Assembly: GCF_002155145.1 (NCBI RefSeq)
Contig: NZ_CP021323.1
Coordinates: forward strand, 1,736,001 to 1,800,000
Source of the DNA: Kushneria konosiri
GTDB taxonomy: Bacteria; Pseudomonadota; Gammaproteobacteria; Pseudomonadales; Halomonadaceae
Direction of reading: 5' to 3'
Length of the DNA stretch: 64,000 bases
Of the stretch, positions 1 to 8,722 are shown in pieces. The position numbers were made by a program, and so were the translations under genes. Position 1 is the stretch's first letter. Each line of letters opens with the position of its first letter. The notes beneath the pieces were generated by a model that made no database searches, was not told the DNA's origin, and worked only from the letters and a program-made list of their open reading frames with translations.

Positions 1-969
1 CTCGTCGATGGCGCGAACGCGGGTGCCCAGGCCACGCTGGCTGGCGATCTCCACGACACGCTGGCTCCAGTGGGCATCGTTGACGAGCGGAGGAATCTGA
101 CGGATGGGCGTCAGCGTATATGTGGCGCCGGCCGCGCTGCAAAGGCCTTCAATCGTGGCCTGCATTTGCTGGATCAGCACCTGGCGTGAGGCGTCCCGGT
201 CGCTGCGAATATTGAGGGTCAGCTGTGCCGAGGCAGGGATGACATTGGCCGCTTCGCCGGCATGAAAGGTGGAGACGGTAATGACGCCCGAATGCAGCGG
301 CGATTTGTTGCGGGCCACAACGCCCTGAAGCTGTTGAATGATGCAGCCGCCCAGATAAATCGGGTCGACGGCCAGATGCGGCATGGCCGCGTGTCCTGAA
401 TGACCATGCAGGGTCAGCTCGAAGGTGTCGTTGCCGCCCATGGCCGGGCCGGATTTGACGAAGACTTCGCCGATTTCAAATCCCGGGCGATTGTGAAAGC
501 CAAAAATATAATCGACTGCCGGGTTATCCAGTACGCCTTCCTGAATCATCCTGTCCGCGCCATTGCCGCCTTCTTCAGCGGGCTGAAAAATGAGCTTGAC
601 CGTGCCGCAGAGCTGATCGCGTCGCCGCATCAGGGCATCGGCTGCCAGCATCAGCGCGGCGGTATGGCCGTCATGACCACAGGCATGCATGACCCCCGGG
701 ATTTCTGATACGTGGTCGTGGCTGGAAACTTCCATGATGGGGAGCGCATCCATGTCGGCACGCAGTGCCACCACAGGCCCGGGCCGTCCAGTATCGAGCA
801 GAGCGACTACACCCGTTCCTGCAACACCTGTAGTGACCTGATACCCCTTTTGTTTTAACAGCGTGGCAACACGCTCGGCGGTTCTGAACTCCTGGTAGCG
901 CAGTTCGGGGTGACGGTGAAGATCATGGCGTAACTCGATGGCGGCCTTGATGTCGTCGCGTTCAAACAT
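1..969 (-). CDS. M20-family amidohydrolase (hippurate hydrolase-like), 3' end outside window
   Basis: This is a metal-dependent amidohydrolase/deacylase of the M20 family (hippurate hydrolase, IAA-amino-acid hydrolase type). The frame runs without a stop from an ATG at 967-969 to the window edge (323 codons seen), so the C-terminus is missing. The N-terminal part has the typical Glu-Leu-Arg-His-Asp-Leu-His-Arg-His-Pro-Glu pattern. The metal-binding motif MHACGHDGHTA follows near residue 100, then FQPAEEGG, which carries the catalytic Glu. The substrate cannot be told from sequence. It lies just outside the betaine locus and divergent from gbdR. A role in hydrolysing an N-acylated amino acid or compatible-solute derivative is possible but unproven. 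Confidence 0.85.
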   Translation of the reverse strand, partial: MFERDDIKAAIELRHDLHRHPELRYQEFRTAERVATLLKQKGYQVTTGVAGTGVVALLDTGRPGPVVALRADMDALPIMEVSSHDHVSEIPGVMHACGHDGHTAALMLAADALMRRRDQLCGTVKLIFQPAEEGGNGADRMIQEGVLDNPAVDYIFGFHNRPGFEIGEVFVKSGPAMGGNDTFELTLHGHSGHAAMPHLAVDPIYLGGCIIQQLQGVVARNKSPLHSGVITVSTFHAGEAANVIPASAQLTLNIRSDRDASRQVLIQQMQATIEGLCSAAGATYTLTPIRQIPPLVNDAHWSQRVVEIASQRGLGTRVRAIDE

Positions 970-1494
970 GAGTGCTTTCCTTGTTCTTGTGATGGGCTTT
1001 TCATCATGAGAAGAAGTCAGCGCTACAAAAAGATCATTTGATGTGAGTTTTGTTGCCTGTGGGTCAACAGTCGCCTGGAAAGCCGAATAATCAGTTTGAT
1101 GAGCCACCTGTGTATTGCTCGTGACACCTTGTTCGGCCTTTCATCCGGTTATGAAAGTTCCCTTCTGGCAACGATGGCTGGCGGTTTTTTCAGGCCGTCA
1201 ATTTGTCATGCCCCGTCCCTTCTCTGTAACTCCGTGTCGCGTCTGGTGTCCGTGCGTCATGGATGCCTCGCATTGCGACATCCACTGTTTTGAAAGCGAC
1301 TTTTTCAACTATCGGAGGGCGATACGGTGTCTATAAAACCGTGTATACGTATCTATAAGCGACAAATTAAAAGGCGACTGTTGTAGCCGGGATGATGCAA
1401 GATAAGCGTCATGGCAACCGGGCTTTCGACAGGTCGAAAACGAGTCTGCCAAAACAATGACAAAAGCAGGATATAGTTGAGGAGGCATGACGAC
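970..1494. promoter_or_regulatory. Divergent intergenic region between the amidohydrolase gene and gbdR
   Basis: This stretch of about 525 bp has no convincing gene. It must hold the divergent promoters of the amidohydrolase gene (minus) and gbdR (plus). It becomes AT-richer toward gbdR and contains AAAGCGAC at 1293-1300, a related AAGCGACA at 1357-1364 and TTGCGACA at 1273-1280. Similar octamers recur upstream of other betaine genes in this window. The gbdR ribosome-binding site AGGAGG is at 1480-1485. Short frames in 1096-1336 look like chance frames. Confidence 0.4.
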
Positions 1495-2646
1495 ATGTTA
1501 CCTGACCACAAGGCCGGCCCTGCCCCGGGTGCCAGCGGTATCACGACGCCGCAAACCATCGGTTTTCTACTGCTTGATAACTTTACGCTGATCTCACTGG
1601 CCTCGGTGATTGAGCCGCTGCGCATGGCCAATCAGCTGGCCGGGCGTGAGCTGTATCGCTGGTACACCCTGACCCACAACGGGGCACCGGTGCGCGCCAG
1701 CGATGGCCTGCAGGTAACGCCGGATGTCTCGATTACCGTGCCCCTGTCGCTGGACTGGGTGGTGGTCTGCGGTGGCGTGGCGCCACAGCACAGCGTCACA
1801 CGTGAACACGCCCACTGGCTGCAGTCACAGTCACGTCAGCTGCGACGCATCGGTGCCATCTGTACGGGCAGCTGGGCGCTGGCCAAGGCGGGGCTGCTGG
1901 ATCACTACGAGGCCAGCATCCACTGGGAGTGTCTGGCCTCGATGCAGGAAGCCTTCCCCAACGTCACGCTCACCACGCGGCTTTTCTCGATCGATCGGGA
2001 CCGGTTTACGGCCTCCGGTGGCACGGCGCCGATGGACATGATGCTCAATCTGATCGCTCGCGACCACGGGCATGAGCTGTCGGCCGGTATCTCCGAGATG
2101 TTCATCTGCGAGCGGGTGCGTAACGAGCAGGATCATCAGCGCGTACCGCTCAAGCATGTGCTGGGCACCACGCAGCCAAAGCTGCTGGAAATCGTCGCGC
2201 TGATGGAGTCCAACCTCGAAGAGCCAATCGAGCTCGACACGCTGGCCCGCTACGTCAACGTTTCCAGGCGTCAACTGGAGCGACTGTTCCAGCGCTATCT
2301 GCACTGCTCGCCGTCACGCTATTACCTCAAACTGCGTCTGGTACGGGCGCGACAGCTGCTCAAGCAGACGTCGCTCTCCATCATCGAGGTGGCCTCGGTG
2401 TGTGGTTTCGTGTCGACACCACACTTCTCGAAATGCTATCGCGAATATTTTGGCGTGCCGCCCCGCGGTGAGCGCTCGGGCAGTAACGTCTGGTATGGCA
2501 GTAATACCAGCGCCGCCACGGCACTTCAGCAGGGCAGAATCGTGGCGGTCGAGCCGACCTCGAGTGAGCCCATGTCGAGCGCGATGATGTCGCTGGTTCA
2601 TGCCCAGGGCGAACCCACGTTTGCCAGCGTGCCGCTCACGCGCTGA
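1495..2646 (+). CDS. gbdR: GbdR-type AraC-family transcriptional activator of betaine catabolism
   Basis: This is a cytoplasmic transcription factor with an N-terminal glutamine-amidotransferase-like (DJ-1/PfpI) sensor domain (about residues 15-190) and a C-terminal AraC double helix-turn-helix (about 215-315). The architecture matches GbdR, which activates gbcAB, dgcAB and sox genes in Pseudomonas when betaine or dimethylglycine is present. The sensor domain shows the GAICTGSWALAKAGLL nucleophile-elbow-like segment. The HTH region includes NVSRRQLERLFQRY and VCGFVSTPHFSKCYREYFG. I choose ATG 1495 because AGGAGG at 1480-1485 is 9 nt upstream. An in-frame TTG at 1477 overlaps that site and is unlikely. 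It sits immediately upstream of the catabolic genes, and a terminator follows it. Confidence 0.9.
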   Translation: MLPDHKAGPAPGASGITTPQTIGFLLLDNFTLISLASVIEPLRMANQLAGRELYRWYTLTHNGAPVRASDGLQVTPDVSITVPLSLDWVVVCGGVAPQHSVTREHAHWLQSQSRQLRRIGAICTGSWALAKAGLLDHYEASIHWECLASMQEAFPNVTLTTRLFSIDRDRFTASGGTAPMDMMLNLIARDHGHELSAGISEMFICERVRNEQDHQRVPLKHVLGTTQPKLLEIVALMESNLEEPIELDTLARYVNVSRRQLERLFQRYLHCSPSRYYLKLRLVRARQLLKQTSLSIIEVASVCGFVSTPHFSKCYREYFGVPPRGERSGSNVWYGSNTSAATALQQGRIVAVEPTSSEPMSSAMMSLVHAQGEPTFASVPLTR

Positions 2647-2680
2647 TTGCCGAAAGCGACCCATTGTCAGTGGTCATCAG

Positions 2681-2712
2681 GGAGCTGTCCCCACCCGGGC
2701 AGCTCCTTTTTT
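2681..2712 (+). terminator. Rho-independent terminator after gbdR
   Basis: A GGAGCTG stem pairs with CAGCTCC across a 12-nt loop and is followed directly by six T residues. It separates gbdR transcription from the dipeptidase-like/dgc operon. Confidence 0.8.
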
Positions 2713-2921
2713 GTGCCTCTTCGATCAGGGGCAGTGCACCGGCTCAGTGCAATGTCTTGATCCACTGACGTTTTGTGGCGAGATAAAAAGTCAGGGGCAG
2801 TCGCTCGGGTACTCTTTGGCAGGGGATGACGCTTTTGGAATTTTCCCCGTCGTTTCCAGGCGTCGGATGAAGCCGGGGCAGGGATATGCTCCATGCATTA
2901 GTCACCATCTGGAGCCTGACC

Positions 2922-3899
2922 ATGACCCCTGCCGAACTGCATGACGACGCCATTGTGATCGATGGCCTGATCATCGCCAAATGGAACCGGGAACTGCTTG
3001 AAGACATGCGCCGCGGTGGTTTGACCGCCGCCAACTGCACCGTCTCGGTCTGGGAAGGGTTCAGGGCAACGGTCGATAACATCGTGGCTTCCAAGAAGCT
3101 GATGGACGAGTGCAGCGACCTGGTTCGCCCGGTACGTACGACGGCCGACATCACTCGTGCCAAGGAAGAAGGCAAGACCGGCATCATCTTTGGTTTCCAG
3201 AACGCGCATGCCTTTGAAGACCAGATCGGCTATGTCGAGGTCTTCAAGCAGCTGGGCGTGGGCATCGTACAGATGTGCTACAACACCCAGAACCTGGTCG
3301 GCACCGGCTGTTATGAGCGTGACGGCGGCCTGTCCGGTTTCGGACGCGAGATCGTGGCTGAAATGAACCGCGTGGGCATGCTGTGTGACCTGTCACACGT
3401 TGGCGCCACCACGTCGAAAGAAGTCATCCTCGAATCCAAAAAGCCGGTGTGCTACTCCCACTGCCTGCCTTCCGGGCTCAAGGAGCACCCGCGCAACAAG
3501 TCCGATGAAGAGCTCAAGTTCATCGCCGATCACGGCGGTTTTGTCGGCGTCACCATGTTCACGCCGTTTCTCAAAAACGGTGTCGATTCGACCATCGACG
3601 ACTACTGCGAAGCGATCGAATACATCATGAATATCGTGGGTGAAGATGCCATCGGTATCGGCACCGATTTCACCCAGGGTCATGATCAGAACTTCTTTGA
3701 ATGGCTGACCCACGACAAGGGCTATGCCCGTCGTCTGACCAATTTCGGCAAGATCATCAATCCCGAGGGCATTCGCACCGTCGGCGAATTCCCCAACCTG
3801 ACAGAAGCGCTTCTAAAGCGCGGCCTGAGTGAAACTCAGGTCAGAAAGATCATGGGCGAGAACTGGGTCAGAACCCTGAAGGATGTTTGGGGCGAATAA
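2922..3899 (+). CDS. M19 dipeptidase-fold protein of the dimethylglycine operon, metal site degenerate
   Basis: This 325-residue protein belongs to the membrane-dipeptidase (M19) fold family. It is the conserved first gene of the dgcAB operon, as at PA5396 in Pseudomonas aeruginosa. ATG 2922 gives the expected N-terminus (TPAELHDDAIVIDGL) and has GGAG upstream; a more distal ATG at 2886 is less likely. Canonical M19 enzymes have HxD in a DGHND-like segment and a bridging Glu. Here the first segment reads IDGLIIAKWN and the second FGFQNAHAF, so the His-x-Asp and Glu ligands are absent. The later DLSHVG and YSHC histidines remain. It may therefore not be a classical zinc dipeptidase. Its role in betaine or dimethylglycine use is unknown. 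Confidence 0.85.
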   Translation: MTPAELHDDAIVIDGLIIAKWNRELLEDMRRGGLTAANCTVSVWEGFRATVDNIVASKKLMDECSDLVRPVRTTADITRAKEEGKTGIIFGFQNAHAFEDQIGYVEVFKQLGVGIVQMCYNTQNLVGTGCYERDGGLSGFGREIVAEMNRVGMLCDLSHVGATTSKEVILESKKPVCYSHCLPSGLKEHPRNKSDEELKFIADHGGFVGVTMFTPFLKNGVDSTIDDYCEAIEYIMNIVGEDAIGIGTDFTQGHDQNFFEWLTHDKGYARRLTNFGKIINPEGIRTVGEFPNLTEALLKRGLSETQVRKIMGENWVRTLKDVWGE

Positions 3900-4009
3900 G
3901 TCTCAAAAGGGCCGGGGCGGCTCCCTGATTCGCTGCCCTGCCTACCTTTCCTGCCCCCTTTCAGGGCCTATTCGGCTCTTGAACAACGACAAGTTTTAGG
4001 AAGACGACC

Positions 4010-4540
4010 GTGACGAAACAAGCCCCTGAACTCCCGATCGAAGTCGACAGCGAAACCGGTATCTGGACGACCGATGCACTGCCGATGCTGTATGTGCCGC
4101 GCCATTTCTTCATCAACAACCACATGGCCATTGAAGAGGCCCTGGGTGCCGAGAAATACGCGGAGATTCTCTATCACGCCGGCTACAAGAGCGCCTGGCA
4201 CTGGTGCGAAAAGGAAGCCGAACTCCACGGTCTGGAAGGCGTCGATGTTTTCGAGCATTACATGAAGCGCCTGTCCCAGCGCGGCTGGGGGCTTTTCATC
4301 ACGGAAGAGATCGATCTGGAAGCCGGTACGGCCCGCGTGCGTCTTGAGCACAGCGCTTTCGTTTATCAGATGGGCAAGGTGGATCGCAAGGTCGAATACA
4401 TGTTCACCGGCTGGTTCGCCGGCGCCATGGACCAGATCCTGAGCGCCCGTGGCAGTGATATGCGTACCGTTGCCGTACAGACCCAGAGTGGCGCCCAGCA
4501 GGGCCACGATCACGGTCTGTTTGTTGTCACGCCTGCGTAA
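4010..4540 (+). CDS. DUF5943 / V4R-like accessory protein of the dgc operon
   Basis: This 176-residue cytoplasmic protein has no signal peptide or membrane segment. It resembles the conserved protein encoded between the M19-like gene and dgcA in pseudomonads (PA5397-type), related to the 4-vinyl-reductase/heme-binding V4R fold. The family's biochemical role is not established. The start is GTG 4010, with AGGAAG about 8 nt upstream; no in-frame ATG gives a better N-terminus. The C-terminal half contains YMFTGWFAGAMDQIL, typical of these proteins. dgcA starts 15 nt after its stop, so the two are almost certainly co-transcribed. Confidence 0.75.
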   Translation: MTKQAPELPIEVDSETGIWTTDALPMLYVPRHFFINNHMAIEEALGAEKYAEILYHAGYKSAWHWCEKEAELHGLEGVDVFEHYMKRLSQRGWGLFITEEIDLEAGTARVRLEHSAFVYQMGKVDRKVEYMFTGWFAGAMDQILSARGSDMRTVAVQTQSGAQQGHDHGLFVVTPA

Positions 4541-4555
4541 CCGAGGATCTTTGAA

Positions 4556-6628
4556 ATGGCATTCGAGGCACTTTTCAAGCCGATCCAGATCGGCAAGCAC
4601 ACCATCCGTAACCGCGTGGTCAGCACGGCGCATGCCGAGGTGTATGCCACCGACGGCGGCATGACCACCGACCGCTACGTCAAATACTACGAAGAGAAGG
4701 CCAAGGGCGGCTGCGGGCTTTGCATCTGCGGCGGCTCGTCGATTGTCTCCATCGACAGTCCGCAGGCCTGGTGGAGCTCGGTCAACCTGTCGACCGATCG
4801 CATCATTCCGCACTTCCAGAATCTGGCCGATGCCGTGCACAAGCATGGCGGCAAGATCATGATCCAGATCACTCACATGGGCCGTCGCTCGCGCTGGGAC
4901 GGTTTCAACTGGTCGACGCTGGTCTCTCCGTCGGGCATCCGCGAGCCGGTTCACCGCTCGACCTGCAAGACGATCGAGGAAGAGGAAATCTGGCGTATCG
5001 TTGGTGACTTCGCTCAGGCAGCTCGCCGGGCGAAAGAGGGCGGCCTTGATGGCGTTGAGCTCTCTGCTGTCCACCAGCACCTGATCGACCAGTTCTGGAG
5101 CCCGCGCGTCAACAAGCGTACCGACCAGTGGGGCGGCACCTTTGAGAACCGCATGCGTTTTGGCATGGAAGTGCTCAAGGCCGTGCGCGCCGAGGTCGGC
5201 GACGACTTCGCGGTCGGCATGCGCATCACCGGTGACGAGTTCCATCCGGACGGTCTCGATCACGAAGAGATGAAGCGCATCGCGGCCTATTACGATGCCA
5301 CCGGCAAGATCGACTACTTTGGTGTCGTGGGCTCGGGTTGTGATACTCACAACACTCTGGCCAACGTTATCCCCAACATGTCCTATCCGCCGGAGCCGTT
5401 TTTGCACCTGGCCTCGGGCATCAAGGAAGTGGTCAGCGTGCCGGTGATTCACGCCCAGAACATCAAGGACCCCAACCAGGCCCAGCGTATTCTGGAAGGC
5501 GGTTATGTCGACATGGTCGGCATGACGCGTGCTCACATTGCCGACCCGCACATCATTGCCAAGATCAAGAACAACCAGGTTGATCAGATCAAGCAGTGTG
5601 TTGGCGCCAACTACTGCATCGATCGCCAGTACCAGGGGCTCGACGTCCTGTGTATCCAGAACGCGGCCACGTCGCGTGAATACATGGGCCTGCCGCACAT
5701 CATCGAGAAAACCGAAGGGCCAAAGCGCAAGGTCGTGGTCGTCGGTGGTGGCCCTGGCGGTATGGAAGCCGCTCGTGTCTGCGCCGAGCGCGGCCATGAT
5801 GTGACCCTGTTTGAAGCAAAAGAGCAGATCGGAGGGCAGATCACCATTGCTTCAAAAGCGCCTCAGCGTGATCAGATCGCTGGTATTACCCGCTGGTATC
5901 AGCTCGAGCTGACGCGTCTGGGCGTCGATCAGCGACTGGGTACCAAGGCCGATGAAGCCACCATCAAGGATCTGCGTCCGGACGTGGTGATTCTGGCGAC
6001 CGGCGGCCGACCGTTCCTGTCGCAGGTGCCGGAGTGGGGCTATGACGAGGACAGCGGCAAGAGCCTGGTCGTCAGCACCTGGGACATCCTTGATGGCAGC
6101 GTTGAGCCGGGCAAGAACGTCCTGATCTTTGACACCATCTGCGAGTTTTCAGGGGTCTCCGCCGCTGACTATCTGGCCGACAAGGGCTCGCGGGTCGAAA
6201 TCGTCACCGACGACATCAAGCCCGGTGCTGCCGTGGGCGGTACGACCTTCCCGACGTACTACCGCAGCCTCTATGAGAAGGAGGTCATCATGACCTCGGA
6301 TCTCGCGCTGCATAAGGTCTATCGCGAGGGTGACTCCCTGGTGGCGGTGCTCGAAAACGAATATACCGGTGCCATGGAAGAGCGTGTCGTCGATCAGGTC
6401 GTGGTCGAAAACGGGGTTCGTCCGGATGAGGCGCTGTATTACAGCCTCAAGGATCAGTCACGCAACAAGGGCCAGACCGATATCGAGGCGCTCTACGCCA
6501 TCGAGCCGCAGCCCTGCCTGTCCGAGAGCGGTGACGGCTTTGCGCTGTTCCGTCTGGGTGACTGCACCGCGCCACGCAACACGCATGCCGCCATCTATGA
6601 TGCGCTGCGGTTGTGCAAGGACTTCTGA
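4556..6628 (+). CDS. dgcA: Dimethylglycine demethylase subunit DgcA (OYE-type flavoprotein fused to an NAD(FAD)-binding reductase)
   Basis: DgcA oxidatively demethylates N,N-dimethylglycine to sarcosine and formaldehyde together with DgcB. The 690-residue protein has an N-terminal FMN TIM barrel of the old yellow enzyme/trimethylamine dehydrogenase class (about 1-370). A C-terminal Rossmann flavin/nucleotide module (about 385-690) follows, with GGGPGGMEAARVCAERG. The Fe-S ligand region between them reads CVGANYC followed by a Cys 12 residues later. The second Cys of the trimethylamine dehydrogenase CxxCxxC motif is Ala here, leaving three of four ligands. The order (M19-like, DUF5943, dgcA, dgcB, etf) matches the Pseudomonas operon. 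The ATG start has AGGATC about 6 nt upstream. Confidence 0.93.
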   Translation: MAFEALFKPIQIGKHTIRNRVVSTAHAEVYATDGGMTTDRYVKYYEEKAKGGCGLCICGGSSIVSIDSPQAWWSSVNLSTDRIIPHFQNLADAVHKHGGKIMIQITHMGRRSRWDGFNWSTLVSPSGIREPVHRSTCKTIEEEEIWRIVGDFAQAARRAKEGGLDGVELSAVHQHLIDQFWSPRVNKRTDQWGGTFENRMRFGMEVLKAVRAEVGDDFAVGMRITGDEFHPDGLDHEEMKRIAAYYDATGKIDYFGVVGSGCDTHNTLANVIPNMSYPPEPFLHLASGIKEVVSVPVIHAQNIKDPNQAQRILEGGYVDMVGMTRAHIADPHIIAKIKNNQVDQIKQCVGANYCIDRQYQGLDVLCIQNAATSREYMGLPHIIEKTEGPKRKVVVVGGGPGGMEAARVCAERGHDVTLFEAKEQIGGQITIASKAPQRDQIAGITRWYQLELTRLGVDQRLGTKADEATIKDLRPDVVILATGGRPFLSQVPEWGYDEDSGKSLVVSTWDILDGSVEPGKNVLIFDTICEFSGVSAADYLADKGSRVEIVTDDIKPGAAVGGTTFPTYYRSLYEKEVIMTSDLALHKVYREGDSLVAVLENEYTGAMEERVVDQVVVENGVRPDEALYYSLKDQSRNKGQTDIEALYAIEPQPCLSESGDGFALFRLGDCTAPRNTHAAIYDALRLCKDF

Positions 6629-6650
6629 AACAATAACGCTGTAAGCTGAA

Positions 6651-6676
6651 CGTCATGGGCCCTCGGGCCCGTGACG
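6651..6676 (+). other. Strong GC hairpin between dgcA and dgcB
   Basis: CGTCA-x-GGGCCC pairs with GGGCCC-x-TGACG around a tiny loop, and only three T residues follow. It lies in the 84-bp gap within the operon. It may be an attenuator, an mRNA stability element or a partial terminator that sets the dgcA:dgcB ratio. Function is inferred from position only. Confidence 0.5.
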
Positions 6677-6712
6677 TTTCGTCCTTACGGTGTCTCCGAG
6701 AGGAGAGACGCC

Positions 6713-8722
6713 ATGCTCGATATCCTTTTGCCGATACTGCTGTTTTCTGCGTTGTTGCTGGCCGCCATCGGTGCGGTGCGTCGCGTGCGCCTGTGGCGCC
6801 AGGGGCGACCCTCTCCCGTGCCCATCATGCGCGGACTGATGCAGATGCCCAGACGCTATCTGGTGGATCTGCACCACATTGTTGATCGCGACAAGTACAT
6901 CTCCAAAACCCACGTGGCCACCGCCGGCGGCTTTGTACTGGCCGCGCTGCTGGCCATCATTGTCCACGGCTTTGGACTTGATAGCGCCATTCTTGCTTGG
7001 GTACTGCTGGCCGCCACGATCAGCATGTTCGTGGGCAGCCTGTTTGTCGCCAAACGCCGCAATCCGCCGCCGCAGCGACTGTCAAAAGGGCCCTGGATGC
7101 GCCTGCCCAAGAGCCTGATGGCCTTTTCGGTCGGCATGTTCATGGTGACGCTGCCGACCGCCGGCATTCTGCCGGAAGACGCCGGTGGCTGGCTGATCGC
7201 GCTGGTACTGGCCGCGGTGGTCACCTGTGGGCTTGGCGAGATGTTCTTTGGCATGACCTGGGGGGGACCGATGAAGCACGCCTTCGCCGGTGCCCTGCAT
7301 CTTGCCTTTCACCGTCGTCAGGAGCGTTTTTCCGATGGCACTGGTGGTGAGCATCGCTCGACCGGTCTGAAGGCGCTGAAGCTTGATGACGACACGAAAA
7401 AGCTCGGCGTTGAAAAGCCTGCCGACTTTACCTGGAACCAGCTGCTGGGCTTTGACGCCTGCGTGCAGTGCGGTCGCTGTGAAGCCATGTGCCCGGCGTT
7501 TGCTGCCGGTCAGCCGCTCAATCCGAAAAAGCTGATTCAGGACATGGTCATCGGCATGGCCGGCGGCACCGATGCGAACTATCACGGCTCGCCTTATCCG
7601 GGTAAGCCGATCGGTGAGCATGGTGGCAGCCCGAACGGGCCGATCGTGCCCCGCGAAGGGCGTGCGCTGGTAGATGCCGAGACGCTGTGGTCCTGCACCA
7701 CCTGTCGTGCCTGTGTTGAAGAGTGTCCGATGATGATCGAACACGTCGATGCCATCGTCGACATGCGTCGTTTCCTGACGCTTGAGCATGGCAACACGCC
7801 CAACAAGGGTGCCGAGGTACTGGATAATCTGATCGCCACGGACAATCCCGGCGGTTTCGATCCTGACTCGCGTCTGCACTGGGCGGCGGATCTCAATCTG
7901 CCCCTGATGGCGGATAAAAAAGAGGCCGAGGTGCTGCTGTGGCTGGGTGACGGTGTCTTTGACATGCGTAACCAGCGCACGCTGCGCTCGCTGATCAAGG
8001 TGCTGCGTGCTGCCGATGTCGACTTTGCCGTGCTCGGCAACGAGGAGCGCGACAGTGGTGATGTGGCCCGTCGCCTGGGCGATGAAGCTACCTTCCAGGC
8101 TCTGGCGAAGCGCAACATCCGCACCATGAGCCAGTATCGCTTCTCGCGCATTGTCACCTGTGACCCGCACAGCTTCCACGTACTCAAGAACGAGTATGGT
8201 GAGCTGGGCACGGCTGACATGCCGGCCAATTACGAGGTCTATCACCACAGCACCTATATCAACGAGCTGGTCAAGGCCGAGCGACTCACCTTCAAGGCCT
8301 GGAAGGGCGGCAGCGTGACCTATCACGATCCGTGCTATCTCGGGCGCTATAACGGCGAGTACGAAGCCCCGCGCGATGTACTCAAGGCGCTGGGTATCGA
8401 GGTCAAGGAAATGGCGCGTTCCGGCTATCGTTCGCGCTGCTGCGGCGGTGGCGGCGGTGCGCCGATCACCGATATTCCCGGCAAGCAGCGTATTCCCGAT
8501 ATGCGAATGGGCGACGTGCGTGAAACCGGTGCTGACACGGTCGCAGTCGGTTGCCCGCAGTGTACGGCCATGCTGGAAGGCGTGGTGGAACCCCGCGCCG
8601 ATATCAAGGACATTGCCGAGCTGGTGGCAGATGCACTCACCACCGATGCCGCTGCAGAAAAGAAGGCGTCAGGCAAGAGTGCCTCGCAGACCGAGCGTAA
8701 TGTCGAGGAGGTAACGTCATGA
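6713..8722 (+). CDS. dgcB: Dimethylglycine demethylase subunit DgcB (Fe-S, CCG-domain membrane electron-transfer protein)
   Basis: DgcB passes electrons from dimethylglycine oxidation toward the ETF/quinone system. I choose ATG 6713, which has GAGAGGAGA just upstream; an in-frame GTG at 6671 lies inside the preceding hairpin. The protein (about 669 aa) begins with hydrophobic helices (about 5-25 and 65-170). It then has two 4Fe-4S cluster motifs, CVQCGRCEAMCP and CTTCRACVEECP, as in heterodisulfide-reductase-type proteins. A C-terminal cysteine-rich CCG region follows, with HDPCYLGRYNGEYEAPRDVL, SRCCGGGGGAP and GCPQC. Its stop overlaps the next start (ATGA), indicating translational coupling with the ETF gene. 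Confidence 0.9.
   Translation: MLDILLPILLFSALLLAAIGAVRRVRLWRQGRPSPVPIMRGLMQMPRRYLVDLHHIVDRDKYISKTHVATAGGFVLAALLAIIVHGFGLDSAILAWVLLAATISMFVGSLFVAKRRNPPPQRLSKGPWMRLPKSLMAFSVGMFMVTLPTAGILPEDAGGWLIALVLAAVVTCGLGEMFFGMTWGGPMKHAFAGALHLAFHRRQERFSDGTGGEHRSTGLKALKLDDDTKKLGVEKPADFTWNQLLGFDACVQCGRCEAMCPAFAAGQPLNPKKLIQDMVIGMAGGTDANYHGSPYPGKPIGEHGGSPNGPIVPREGRALVDAETLWSCTTCRACVEECPMMIEHVDAIVDMRRFLTLEHGNTPNKGAEVLDNLIATDNPGGFDPDSRLHWAADLNLPLMADKKEAEVLLWLGDGVFDMRNQRTLRSLIKVLRAADVDFAVLGNEERDSGDVARRLGDEATFQALAKRNIRTMSQYRFSRIVTCDPHSFHVLKNEYGELGTADMPANYEVYHHSTYINELVKAERLTFKAWKGGSVTYHDPCYLGRYNGEYEAPRDVLKALGIEVKEMARSGYRSRCCGGGGGAPITDIPGKQRIPDMRMGDVRETGADTVAVGCPQCTAMLEGVVEPRADIKDIAELVADALTTDAAAEKKASGKSASQTERNVEEVTS

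Noticed and set aside
3968-5797. A 609-codon open frame antisense to dgcA
   Set aside because: It lies wholly opposite the conserved DUF5943/dgcA genes and has no domain. Long antisense frames are expected in GC-rich codon-biased DNA.
7082-8326. A 414-codon open frame antisense to dgcB
   Set aside because: It is a shadow of dgcB codon bias, without a recognisable protein pattern or ribosome-binding site.
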